Of a DNA stretch of 35,290 nt, positions 7,681-15,181 are shown one piece after another. The notes beneath the pieces were generated by a model. The model was not told the origin of the DNA. It saw only the letters and a program-made list of their open reading frames with translations, and did not search any database. Source of the DNA: a bacterium (GTDB taxonomy: Bacteria; Electryoneota; Electryoneia; Electryoneales; Electryoneaceae); assembly GCA_028278125.1 (NCBI GenBank), contig JANQEY010000315.1, positions 1 to 35,290 on the forward strand, given 5' to 3'. Made by a program: the position numbers and the translations under genes. Each line of letters starts with the position of its first letter. Position 1 is the first letter of the stretch.

Positions 7681-8733
7681 ATGATGTTATTTCGTAATTA
7701 CCCGGAGCTTACAAAACGCCAGAACAGGATTTTTGAAACCCTCCTGGAACTGTTTATCTCGGAGGCCAAACCTGTTGGTTCTTCCCAGATGGCGGTGAAA
7801 TCAGGAATCGGCTTGTCACCGGCTTCCATCAGGAAGGTTATGGCTGAGCTTGAAGACCTGGGCCTTGTTAAAAGAAGTCATGCTTCATCCGGCCGCATTC
7901 CGACTGATTTTGGATACGGGTATTATGTCGATGTGTTAATGAGGAAAATTGAACTTTCTCACTGGGATAAGAGGGCTATCTCTTCTACACTGGAAGATGC
8001 CGGTCATGGCGGTTTGGGTGAAATCCTCAAGAGAACAAGTGTTGTCCTCTCCCGTGTAAGTATGCTCATCTCAATCGTGATTCCACCACCACTGGTTGAA
8101 CAGGTTCTTCTCAAGATTGACCTTGTACGTGTGTCGAGTACCAAGCTGATGATAGTCCTGTCAATACGTGATGGCGAAGTTAAAAGCCTGATGATGGATT
8201 TAGACCAGGAAACCAGGGATCATGAGATTGAAACTGTTTCAATCTTGATCAATGAACGTCTCGCCGGATTAACTCTTGGGGAAGTTAAAAAGACAATCAG
8301 GGAGCGTCTTTCCTACACACCTGGCTTGAACGAAAAATTGATCGAAAATCTTATCGATGTCTCAAACAAGTTGTTTACATCTGCTGAAGAGGAGAAACTT
8401 TACCTGGGTGAAAATCATCATGTAATGTTTCAACCCGAATTTAGTGATTCGGGAAGAGTGCGCGAAGTGTTTGAGGTACTGGAGAATCAGCAGGCTATCG
8501 TTAATCTCCTGCAGAGTGGAAATCACGCAACATCAGAAGGGATAAGGATTGGAATCGGTAGGGAATTGAACAGGGAGAACCTCGATTATTGCAGCTTTAT
8601 AGCGACTGATTATCTAATTGATAATTTGTCTGGTAAACTTGGAATAATTGGTCCAAAGCGGATGAATTATGCCAGGCTTAGTTCACTTGTGAACTATACT
8701 GCGGATATCATTCAACAGAATTTCGGAAAATAA
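7681..8733 (+). CDS. hrcA: Heat-inducible transcription repressor HrcA
   Basis: 350 residues, normal for HrcA, the repressor that binds CIRCE elements upstream of chaperone genes. The N-terminal winged helix is recognisable from LTKRQNRIFETL, PVGSSQMA, SPASIRKVMAELE and the HASSGRIPTD segment (about 62-71). The rest is the GAF-like and dimerisation region. The gene heads an hrcA-grpE-dnaJ cluster. ATG occurs at both 7681 and 7684, with no strong ribosome binding site. I found no CIRCE inverted repeat (TTAGCACTC-N9-GAGTGCTAA) upstream of hrcA or anywhere else in the window, so its targets, probably dnaK or groESL, must lie elsewhere or use a diverged operator. Confidence 0.95.
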   Translation: MMLFRNYPELTKRQNRIFETLLELFISEAKPVGSSQMAVKSGIGLSPASIRKVMAELEDLGLVKRSHASSGRIPTDFGYGYYVDVLMRKIELSHWDKRAISSTLEDAGHGGLGEILKRTSVVLSRVSMLISIVIPPPLVEQVLLKIDLVRVSSTKLMIVLSIRDGEVKSLMMDLDQETRDHEIETVSILINERLAGLTLGEVKKTIRERLSYTPGLNEKLIENLIDVSNKLFTSAEEEKLYLGENHHVMFQPEFSDSGRVREVFEVLENQQAIVNLLQSGNHATSEGIRIGIGRELNRENLDYCSFIATDYLIDNLSGKLGIIGPKRMNYARLSSLVNYTADIIQQNFGK

Positions 8734-8778
8734 TTTCTTTATATAGACTAATTTCAGCAACATGGATGTAAATAGACG

Positions 8779-9411
8779 ATGAAAAAAGAAACATCAAAAA
8801 AATCCTCCAGTCAGAAGAGGAGTACTAAACAATCTAAACCAAAGCGTCCAAAAGCAGATCCGGGTATTGAGAATAATCTTGATCCTGCTTCTGAAGGTGA
8901 AAATTCGGTTCATGATAGTGTAGAGATCACAGAGGAAAATAATCGAATTGAGCAACTGATACAGGAAAAGCAGGAAATCCAGGACCAGATGCTCAGGAAC
9001 GCCGCCGAATTTGAAAATTATAAAAAGCGGAGGATCGCCGAACAGGAACGACTTTCAACTTCTTTAACGGAAGGATTAATTCGGGATCTTCTGCCGGTAA
9101 TTGACGACCTTGACCTGATGATCCAAAATGCGAATTGTTCAGGAAATGAAACAGCGGTGCTGGATGGAGCAAAACTGATCCGTGAAAAGCTGTTTGATCT
9201 GCTCAAGAGAAGAGGTCTGGAAGAAATAAATGCAGAGGGTCAGCAGTTTGATCCGGAGTTTCATGAAGCCTTAATGCAGCAACCCAGTGAAGATGTTGAA
9301 CCTGATACTGTCCTGATGGTTCAGCAGACAGGTTATATGTTAAAAAATAAGCTGCTTCGTCCCAGTAGAGTTATTGTATCAACTCAAGTTGAAAAAAAGC
9401 ACCAGGAGTAA
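8779..9411 (+). CDS. grpE: GrpE, nucleotide exchange factor for DnaK
   Basis: 210 residues. GrpE releases ADP from DnaK in the cytoplasm. The first 25 residues are Lys/Ser-rich and probably disordered. A long coiled coil follows at about 52-110, including the conserved RNAAEFENYKKR. The C-terminal beta domain contains FDPEFHEALMQ and ends with the characteristic ...GYMLKNKLLRPSRVIVS, a family signature. The stop codon is 3 bp before the dnaJ GTG, and the end of grpE carries the dnaJ ribosome binding site. Confidence 0.95.
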   Translation: MKKETSKKSSSQKRSTKQSKPKRPKADPGIENNLDPASEGENSVHDSVEITEENNRIEQLIQEKQEIQDQMLRNAAEFENYKKRRIAEQERLSTSLTEGLIRDLLPVIDDLDLMIQNANCSGNETAVLDGAKLIREKLFDLLKRRGLEEINAEGQQFDPEFHEALMQQPSEDVEPDTVLMVQQTGYMLKNKLLRPSRVIVSTQVEKKHQE

Positions 9412-9414
9412 TAC

Positions 9415-10566
9415 GTGGCAAGTGATAATTATTATGAGGTTCTGGGTATTTCACGCGACGCGGATGCTGAAGCTATAAAAAAGGCATATCGCAAGCTTGC
9501 CATGCAATATCATCCTGACCGTAATAGCGAGGATCCAAAGGCCGAGGAGCGGTTTAAGGAGATTGGTGAAGCGTACGCTGTATTATCCGATCCGGATAAA
9601 CGCAGCCGGTATGACCGATTCGGAAAAGCTGGATTGGGTGGTGCCGGTGGTTATTCCGGTGGAATGGAAATTGATCCCTTTGAAATTTTCCGTTCCTTTA
9701 TGGGTGGCTTTGGATTTGGTGACATTTTCGGTGGCATGGGTGAATCGCAATTCGGTTCCAGGCGCAGGAGAAAAAAAGGCGGCGATCTGCAGATAAACCT
9801 GGCGCTTTCCCTCGAAGAAATTAATGAGGGAGTGACCAAAAAAATTCGTGTTTCTCGATATAATTTATGCGAATCCTGCGATGGGAGTGGTGCCCAGTCG
9901 GGCTCAGACGTTATTGATTGTCCCACATGCCACGGGAGGGGAGAAGTTCGCCAGGTGACCAGGAGTCTGCTTGGCCAGATGGTAAATATAACTACCTGTC
10001 CGAACTGCAATGGGTCGGGAGAAGTAGTACAGAATCCATGCGATGATTGCAGGGGAGAAGGACGTGTTCGCAGTGAAGCACCGGTAACAATCGAAATTCC
10101 TGCCGGTGTCCAGGAAGGGAATTACCTGACAATCCAGGGTGAGGGTCATGCCGGTCCAAGAAATTCTATCTCAGGCGATCTGATTGTCATTATTAAAGAA
10201 AAAGATCATGCACAGTTTGAGCGACATGGTGATGATGTTTTAATGGACCTGAAGATATCTATCCCGGATGCGGTTCTCGGCACTACTGTCGAAGTGCCTA
10301 CCCTCGATGGAAAGGTAGCTTTGGACATCAGCGCAGGTATCCAATCTGGAAAACTACTTCGCCTCAGGGCAAAGGGAATAAAACATTTGAACTCTTCAGG
10401 TTCCGGAGACCAGTTGGTCAGGATTCATGTCTGGATACCCCAGAAAGTCAGCGGGAAAACCAGGGAATTGTTTGAAAGTATGATCGAGTCTGAACAGTTG
10501 AGTCCACCTGAGCCATCTGAAAAGGGATTTTTTAAAAAGGTGAAAGACGCGTTTTTCGGCAGCTAG
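9415..10566 (+). CDS. dnaJ: Chaperone DnaJ
   Basis: 383-residue type I Hsp40 that delivers unfolded proteins to DnaK and stimulates its ATPase. The J domain (about 1-70) has its HPD triad at 33-35. The Gly/Phe-rich region lies at about 73-115. Four CxxCxGxG zinc-binding repeats start at Cys152, Cys169, Cys195 and Cys209. The two substrate-binding beta domains follow. The start is GTG, supported by AGGAG about 8 bp upstream at the end of grpE and by the normal DNYYEVLG N-terminus. dnaK is not present between grpE and dnaJ, unlike the common hrcA-grpE-dnaK-dnaJ order. Confidence 0.97.
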   Translation: MASDNYYEVLGISRDADAEAIKKAYRKLAMQYHPDRNSEDPKAEERFKEIGEAYAVLSDPDKRSRYDRFGKAGLGGAGGYSGGMEIDPFEIFRSFMGGFGFGDIFGGMGESQFGSRRRRKKGGDLQINLALSLEEINEGVTKKIRVSRYNLCESCDGSGAQSGSDVIDCPTCHGRGEVRQVTRSLLGQMVNITTCPNCNGSGEVVQNPCDDCRGEGRVRSEAPVTIEIPAGVQEGNYLTIQGEGHAGPRNSISGDLIVIIKEKDHAQFERHGDDVLMDLKISIPDAVLGTTVEVPTLDGKVALDISAGIQSGKLLRLRAKGIKHLNSSGSGDQLVRIHVWIPQKVSGKTRELFESMIESEQLSPPEPSEKGFFKKVKDAFFGS

Positions 10567-10609
10567 TAATTAACAAACAATTAAAGCGTATCTAAATGTA
10601 TGCTCTCAC

Positions 10610-10638
10610 TTGACTCTAAATATTGATACCACTACCAT
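10610..10638 (+). promoter_or_regulatory. Candidate sigma-70 promoter before the ComEA-like gene
   Basis: TTGACT (one change from TTGACA) and TACCAT are 17 bp apart, about 93 bp upstream of the start codon, in the AT-rich gap after dnaJ. The -10 element is weak. Confidence 0.35.
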
Positions 10639-10730
10639 ACTGGATGGATTAAGATAAGTAATATGTGGTGAAGTTGTATTTTATTAATTAGATAAAGAGG
10701 ACTCATAGAAGACACAAACTCGGTCTACTC

Positions 10731-11255
10731 ATGCTCAATCGGGACAAACCAAGGTTCGCGTTGACGGGTTCAGAAACCAGGTCGATGCTTGTATTGGGTG
10801 GATTACTGCTGGTTGGTCTAATTATTGTCCAGGTCAAGAGATACCAGGAAAAAGATCTTAACTCGATAGTGATCAAGGGGGCTGAAGAGTTAACCGAACT
10901 CCCTGTTGAAAATAATTCCGGGGAACCGTCTCTCAAGATTCCAGATGACGAAATTGAATCCCCTGGAGAAGCGCTAAACAGGTCACAAATTGCTTATCTT
11001 GATGAAGAATCTGAAGAAGCTCTAAAACCACCGTTAGTGCGAATAAATGACAAAATTGATCTGAATAATTGTACCGTTAGTGAACTTGAAACATTGCCCG
11101 GGATTGGACCTATCATTGCCGGGAGAATCATTGAATACAGGCAGCAGTTTGGAAATTTTCAAAGTCTGGAAGATCTACTTCTGGTTAAAGGAATTGGAAC
11201 AAAGCGTCTCGAAAAAATAGCACCATTGGTGATAGTAAAGAATAGCGGAGATTAG
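10731..11255 (+). CDS. Membrane-anchored ComEA-like helix-hairpin-helix protein
   Basis: 174 residues. A short basic N-terminus precedes one transmembrane helix at about 18-34. An acidic, probably flexible spacer (about 40-105) leads to a tandem helix-hairpin-helix domain at 108-165, starting KIDLNN and containing LPGIGP (122-127) and VKGIGTK (152-158). This is the ComEA arrangement. ComEA holds incoming double-stranded DNA in the periplasm during natural transformation through non-specific backbone contacts. The spacer is longer and more acidic than in typical short ComEA proteins. No comEC or other DNA-uptake gene is in the window, so competence is an inference; structurally similar HhH proteins of unknown role are common in Bacteroidetes. 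The next gene starts 4 bp after its stop. Confidence 0.75.
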   Translation: MLNRDKPRFALTGSETRSMLVLGGLLLVGLIIVQVKRYQEKDLNSIVIKGAEELTELPVENNSGEPSLKIPDDEIESPGEALNRSQIAYLDEESEEALKPPLVRINDKIDLNNCTVSELETLPGIGPIIAGRIIEYRQQFGNFQSLEDLLLVKGIGTKRLEKIAPLVIVKNSGD

Positions 11256-11259
11256 TCAA

Positions 11260-12492
11260 ATGGCTAGTGACATGCAACCAAAAGGAAACTGGATATTCAG
11301 AATCCTGATTATAGTTCTCTTTGTTGTTATGCTGACGAGTATAAACTATCCGAAAAAATTATGGAATGAGCAGGATGATCTGACCTTGGATTCACGTGAG
11401 CGGATGGAAAACCTTAACTACGTAGTTCAGCGTTATTTCGAAGTTAAGGGATTTTATCAGCCGAATCTTGATAGTCTTCTCAGCTTTATAAAATCGGATT
11501 CAATTACCGTTACCCGCCCGCTATATGAAATTGAACGCTTATCTCTTTTTGATGCCGATAGTGATTCTTTCCTGATCGGTTTCCTCGACAGGTTCCATTA
11601 TGAAAAACTTGATGCTGAACTTGTTACTGAAGATTCCCTGGTGATCTCGATGGTTCCAAAGGAAGATTTTACTGGCGTAATCACTCCAGCTAAAATGGCA
11701 ATGGTTGCTGAAAAGGGAATACAGTCTTATGAACGAGGGAAAGGTGATGACGATATTTACCATATCGTATATTCCCGCGGAAAAATTCAAAGATATGATA
11801 TTCCTTTTGACACTCTCGTCATCCCCTCGATTGACTATTTAATCTATAGGGATCTCGATGAAATAGTCCAGGATCCTATCACGACCGAAAAATTTGAATT
11901 GACAATGAATGCCAGGATTACTGTTGAGGGTAAAGTTGAATATAAGGATTTGAAAGATCCTGAGACTGATCTTCCTTTACTCGAAAATGAGCTGATGTCC
12001 AACCTCCTGGTGAATAAACTTGCACGTTCAGCGAGGGCAAAACTTGACGCTGCCCTCAAGAAAGATTCGACTCTTTATGAACAGCAGCTATCGCTCCAGA
12101 GTGATTATATGGAAGTTGAGTTGAGTACCCTTCGTCCGGGTAAAGTGATTGAGATCGACCAGTCTAAAGAAATCTCAATACCTCTGGACGAAGTTGGTAC
12201 CTATGATGATGAAGCTTTAATCAAAAAGGAACTGTTCCACACGGTATATGACAGCCTGATTCGTGTATGGACCGATTGGCCGCAAGTCCAGGAAAGATTC
12301 GGTACATACACTTTCCTCGAAAGCTATGGTTTAACTAAACTGGATACAATCGGTATTACAATCCAGCCGCCGTTTGCCGAAGAATATAGTTTGCCGGCAT
12401 CCAGCCTGCTTGATAAAATATTCAGTGTTGGACCGATTGAGAACCCGGGGAATGTCGAAAATAATGACCTGTCCTGGGATGAAAAACGCTAA
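11260..12492 (+). CDS. Membrane-anchored protein of unknown family, pseudopilin-like N-terminus
   Basis: 410 residues; I cannot assign it to a named family. One transmembrane helix at about 11-28 near the N-terminus suggests a large periplasmic domain. After it comes an amphipathic segment at about 44-80 (RMENLNYVVQRYFEVKG..YQPNLDSLLSFIKSD). This resembles the early part of pseudopilin-type proteins, where a helix precedes a YPxxLdsL-like turn, but there is no prepilin peptidase site (G-F/M-T-L-x-E). The remainder is mixed alpha/beta with many Asp and Glu, and a coiled stretch near 245-275. It sits 4 bp after the ComEA-like gene and upstream of the PilM-like gene, hinting at a shared envelope function. 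Confidence 0.75.
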   Translation: MASDMQPKGNWIFRILIIVLFVVMLTSINYPKKLWNEQDDLTLDSRERMENLNYVVQRYFEVKGFYQPNLDSLLSFIKSDSITVTRPLYEIERLSLFDADSDSFLIGFLDRFHYEKLDAELVTEDSLVISMVPKEDFTGVITPAKMAMVAEKGIQSYERGKGDDDIYHIVYSRGKIQRYDIPFDTLVIPSIDYLIYRDLDEIVQDPITTEKFELTMNARITVEGKVEYKDLKDPETDLPLLENELMSNLLVNKLARSARAKLDAALKKDSTLYEQQLSLQSDYMEVELSTLRPGKVIEIDQSKEISIPLDEVGTYDDEALIKKELFHTVYDSLIRVWTDWPQVQERFGTYTFLESYGLTKLDTIGITIQPPFAEEYSLPASSLLDKIFSVGPIENPGNVENNDLSWDEKR

Positions 12493-12563
12493 AAAGTGAA
12501 AGTTTTTTACTGTACTGCCGAATAAATTAGTGAATACTTTCTGTTTTTACATCTCGTAGTCAG

Positions 12564-12597
12564 ATGGATATCATCTTTAATATCCGATGATATCCAT
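12564..12597. promoter_or_regulatory. Perfect 11-bp inverted repeat, 12-nt spacer
   Basis: ATGGATATCAT at 12564-12574 and its exact reverse complement at 12587-12597 lie in the 136-bp gap before the PilM-like gene. The spacer contains a further AATATCCG that resembles half of an arm. It is not followed by a T run, so an operator or an RNA hairpin near the 5' end of the next transcript is likelier than a terminator. Confidence 0.5.
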
Positions 12598-12628
12598 AAA
12601 CTTTTACCATTGACTGAAAAGCTGGAAC

Positions 12629-14092
12629 GTGAAGGAATTTGTTCAGAAACCACCTGCCCAGTTCAGGATTCGCTGGGAAAAGGATGAACTGATCCTGGAA
12701 GAACTGACAAGCGATTCCGGGTATATTGAACGATCCCGTCCAGGGATCGCATCATCCTCCACACCTGTTGTTGTAACACACCCCGAATCAAAAATCCTGC
12801 TGTCTGAGTCACTTAAGAATATTAAAAAGAAATGGTTGGGAACTGAACACGCTCTCGATGTAGTATTATCGCCGCCTTGGGGATCAGCATGGTTGTTCGA
12901 TGTTGGTTCATTATCAAACGACCTTTTAGATGAGCAGGTAACCTGGGAACTTCGTCAAAGGTTGACAGAATCACTTGATCATTTTTTATTTTCATGGTTC
13001 CAGCGTGAAGAACAGGTATACGCAGTTGCCATTCGCCCGGATTTTATCGAATTCTGGGAAAAACTTTCCCGTAAGCATAATATAACTCTTGGCAGCATCT
13101 CCAATATTTCCGGTTTATTACCACCTGAAACGGAAGTTCAGATTGATCTTCTGGAGATTTATGAAACCTGGAAAGAGTCCGATAAATCCGGTGTAAAAAT
13201 TTCGGATGATATCGCCCAGCCAAAGGTTGTTGAGTCTGTTGCAGAAGAAGCTGCTGAGCGGATAAAATCCGAACCACCAGAAATGCTTTATGTTTCAACG
13301 GAAACAGATGAAGAACCTCCTGAAGAAAAACCTGAGGAACCTGAAGAACCTGAAGCAGAAGAAAAATTGGATGCTCCGGTTGAAGAGGAAATAAAGACTG
13401 AACCTGTCATCGAAGAACAAGAACCAGATCTGGATACCGAAGAGGAACAGGAAGATGAGTTTGACGATGAATATTTTAAGCCAAAACGACGTACTCCTGT
13501 TATAATCGGCGTGATCGTGACTTTCCTGGTTATCGCTGCAATAGCTGTGTTTATGTTCCGGGATAAAATATTTAAGCCTGGCCTGGTAGTTCCTGAAGTT
13601 GCCGAAGAGGTAGAAGAAGTTCCCGTCGATCCATATGTGGGATCAGCTGCGATGACCTCGGCAAGTTTCCTCAAAGACATATTCAGGATCGCAGACAGTA
13701 CAAATATCAGTTTGCTGACTGTGATGCTCGTGGATAATAATATTCGCTGCAAATCAACAGGTCGTGTTGATCAGTTTGAAACATGGGCTGCGAAAGTAGC
13801 TGAGATGCAAGGCATAGACATAGCAAATATTTCGGATCCGGTTCCAAACTCGCCCGGTCCCCTGGTTACCTTCACAATACAGCCTGAAGCTGAATCTTTG
13901 ATGGCGGCTACTCAGTTTGTAGAGAGTGTAACCGGAATTGGTGCTGTAGTTAAACGCAATTCAATTACTTCATTATCATCCAGCCAGGTTATCAACCTGA
14001 TGGACGACCTGGGAATGTCCCGTCACCGCCCCTACAGGCTATCATTCCACAAGATCGGTACAGACCGTTACGATGTGTTGGCTATGCCGTGA
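12629..14092 (+). CDS. PilM/GspL-like protein with acidic linker and PilN-like periplasmic domain
   Basis: 487 residues; start GTG. Residues 1-165 look like part of a PilM/GspL-type actin-like domain: VVLSPPWG at about 78-85, then NDLLDEQVTWELRQRL at 97-112, the place where PilM-like proteins of this group read qv.WE. The domain is shorter than a full PilM. An acidic Glu/Pro-rich linker spans about 200-283. One transmembrane helix follows at 290-310, and a periplasmic domain of about 150 residues contains a conserved-looking TFTIQPEAESL. This topology matches GspL or a PilM-PilN fusion. Bacteroidetes often have a PilM-fold protein (DUF3822) directly before rsmD, and this gene overlaps rsmD by 4 bp, so it may be the local counterpart with extra domains. 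Function unproven. Confidence 0.6.
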   Translation: MKEFVQKPPAQFRIRWEKDELILEELTSDSGYIERSRPGIASSSTPVVVTHPESKILLSESLKNIKKKWLGTEHALDVVLSPPWGSAWLFDVGSLSNDLLDEQVTWELRQRLTESLDHFLFSWFQREEQVYAVAIRPDFIEFWEKLSRKHNITLGSISNISGLLPPETEVQIDLLEIYETWKESDKSGVKISDDIAQPKVVESVAEEAAERIKSEPPEMLYVSTETDEEPPEEKPEEPEEPEAEEKLDAPVEEEIKTEPVIEEQEPDLDTEEEQEDEFDDEYFKPKRRTPVIIGVIVTFLVIAAIAVFMFRDKIFKPGLVVPEVAEEVEEVPVDPYVGSAAMTSASFLKDIFRIADSTNISLLTVMLVDNNIRCKSTGRVDQFETWAAKVAEMQGIDIANISDPVPNSPGPLVTFTIQPEAESLMAATQFVESVTGIGAVVKRNSITSLSSSQVINLMDDLGMSRHRPYRLSFHKIGTDRYDVLAMP

Positions 14093-14637
14093 GACTTACC
14101 GGTGGTGAAGGTAAAGGGAGAAAACTATTAGCTCCTCCCTCCACAGCCCGTCCAACTCCCTCCAGGGTTAGAGAATCTCTTTTTCAAATACTTTCAGATT
14201 CATTGCCTGGATCGCGTGTGCTTGATCTATTTGCCGGATCAGGTTTACTGGGACTGGAATCTCTGGCCAGGGGAGCTAATGAAGCAGTATTTGTCGAATC
14301 AAACAATAAAGCCTGCAACATAATAAAAAAGAACATAGATCTTTGTGGATTCACCACTTCTTCCAGCATTATCAAGGGTGATGTGTTCAAAATTCTTGAT
14401 CGTTCACACCTTTTTTCTCATCCATTCGACCTGGTGTTCGCTGATCCTCCCTATGAACGGGATTATCTTGAGAAACTACTAGGGTTGCTGGCAAATCCGG
14501 GTATCGTGAATCCTTCAGGCAAAATTATATATGAAGCCGCAGCAAGGAAGCCTACCCAGGTACCTGCAGGTTTTCGATTAGATTTAGACAAGGTTTTTGG
14601 CGATACCAGGATTCTCTTTTTCCAAGTTGATTTCTGA
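14089..14637 (+). CDS. rsmD: 16S rRNA (guanine(966)-N2)-methyltransferase RsmD
   Basis: 182 residues, standard RsmD length. The enzyme methylates G966 of 16S rRNA during 30S assembly. The N-terminal GGEGKGRKLLAP and RPTPSRVRESLF are family signatures. SAM-binding motif I is VLDLFAGSGLLGLE, and the catalytic motif IV is FADPPYERDY near residues 121-130. The GTG start overlaps the upstream stop (GTGA), indicating translational coupling to the PilM-like gene. coaD, often next to rsmD in other bacteria, is not found here; instead the operon ends in the gap that follows. Confidence 0.93.
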   Translation: MRLTGGEGKGRKLLAPPSTARPTPSRVRESLFQILSDSLPGSRVLDLFAGSGLLGLESLARGANEAVFVESNNKACNIIKKNIDLCGFTTSSSIIKGDVFKILDRSHLFSHPFDLVFADPPYERDYLEKLLGLLANPGIVNPSGKIIYEAAARKPTQVPAGFRLDLDKVFGDTRILFFQVDF

Positions 14638-14642
14638 CGAGA

Positions 14643-14672
14643 GAAAAAATCCCGGCATTATAAATGCCGGGA
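14643..14672 (-). terminator. Intrinsic terminator on the minus strand
   Basis: A perfect 10-bp stem (arms 14650-14659 and 14663-14672, loop ATA) is followed on the minus strand by six T residues. On the plus strand it is followed by AAGGGG, so it would terminate plus-strand transcripts from rsmD poorly. No minus-strand gene lies upstream of it, which suggests an unannotated minus-strand transcript. Alternatively it protects the rsmD 3' end. Confidence 0.6.
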
Positions 14673-14865
14673 AAGGGGTCCCCACGCTGAACCAGAAGTT
14701 GGGGGTCATGAGCCGGAGCCGGTTGAACTCATGGCGTGAACGCTTCGTGCTCAAACGCGGGGGTCATGAAACGCCTTTATTCTTGTATGGCAACTATTGT
14801 GCCCCTTGCAGGAGAAAAACGCGAAGTGTTGTAAATATGTTATCTAATGTCTAAAGGGGAGCCTA

Positions 14866-14898
14866 ATGCTTTATAATGCATGTAGCATAATGAAGCAT
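14866..14898. repeat. 14-bp imperfect inverted repeat with 5-nt loop
   Basis: ATGCTTTATAATGC at 14866-14879 and GCATAATGAAGCAT at 14885-14898 pair at 12 of 14 positions, plus one possible G-U pair. It lies at the border between the GC-rich and AT-rich parts of the gap. It could be an operator, a hairpin or an end of a small mobile or palindromic element; no matching second copy was seen in the window. Confidence 0.5.
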
Positions 14899-15181
14899 AA
14901 CATTTAATCGGATGGTTCGTAACGCTACTTATCTATAGATCTAATGTCACCATTTTGAAATTATTGATATAAAGTTGAATATTCTCATTGCCTTATAAAT
15001 GAAAGCATTTAAACTAGAATGTTTCTTATTGTATTATAATAATTAGTAAAGTTTGTTCTGATATTGTTTAAATATTCATGATCTTAAAAAACAATTAGTC
15101 TCGGATAAACTTAATAGAATTATTCTGGACTTGCCCATTCATCACCTATTAAGTATAATTACTCGTTTAGGGGAAAATAAG

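Larger units (their letters stand above)
14638..15181. other. 544-bp intergenic region with terminator, structured DNA and inverted repeat
   Basis: No convincing gene. The first 190 bp are GC-rich with several possible hairpins: CATGAG/CTCATG enclosing CCGG/CCGG near 14707-14732, and CCCCA/TGGGG near 14680-14704. A GGGGGTCATGA motif occurs twice, at 14701 and 14759. A plus-strand frame continues to 14854 but has no start signal. From about 14830 the DNA becomes strongly AT-rich and holds a long inverted repeat. It presumably also contains the promoter of the yicC operon; TATAAT at 15035-15040 is a possible -10 without a clear -35. Confidence 0.6.

Noticed and set aside
12493..12530. AGTGAAA-GTT-TTTTACT hairpin after the 410-residue gene as a terminator.
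   Set aside because: Stem is short, AT-rich with a wobble, and no T run follows it.
13288..13752. Minus-strand Ser-rich frame of 154 residues.
   Set aside because: It is the complement of the Glu/Pro-rich linker; the poly-Ser pattern is a reading of repeated GAA/GAG codons.
14597..14854. Plus-strand frame of 85 residues in the rsmD-yicC gap, containing YGNYCAPC that recalls the YGNYCGPG motif of phospholipase A2.
   Set aside because: It overlaps the end of rsmD, has no ribosome binding site, lacks the following DxxDxCC-type catalytic part and lies in hairpin-rich DNA. The resemblance covers only a few residues.
15131..15181. Longer yicC starting at TTG.
   Set aside because: The extra residues do not match the family and ATG 15182 has a better ribosome binding site and the conserved MISSLTGFG start.
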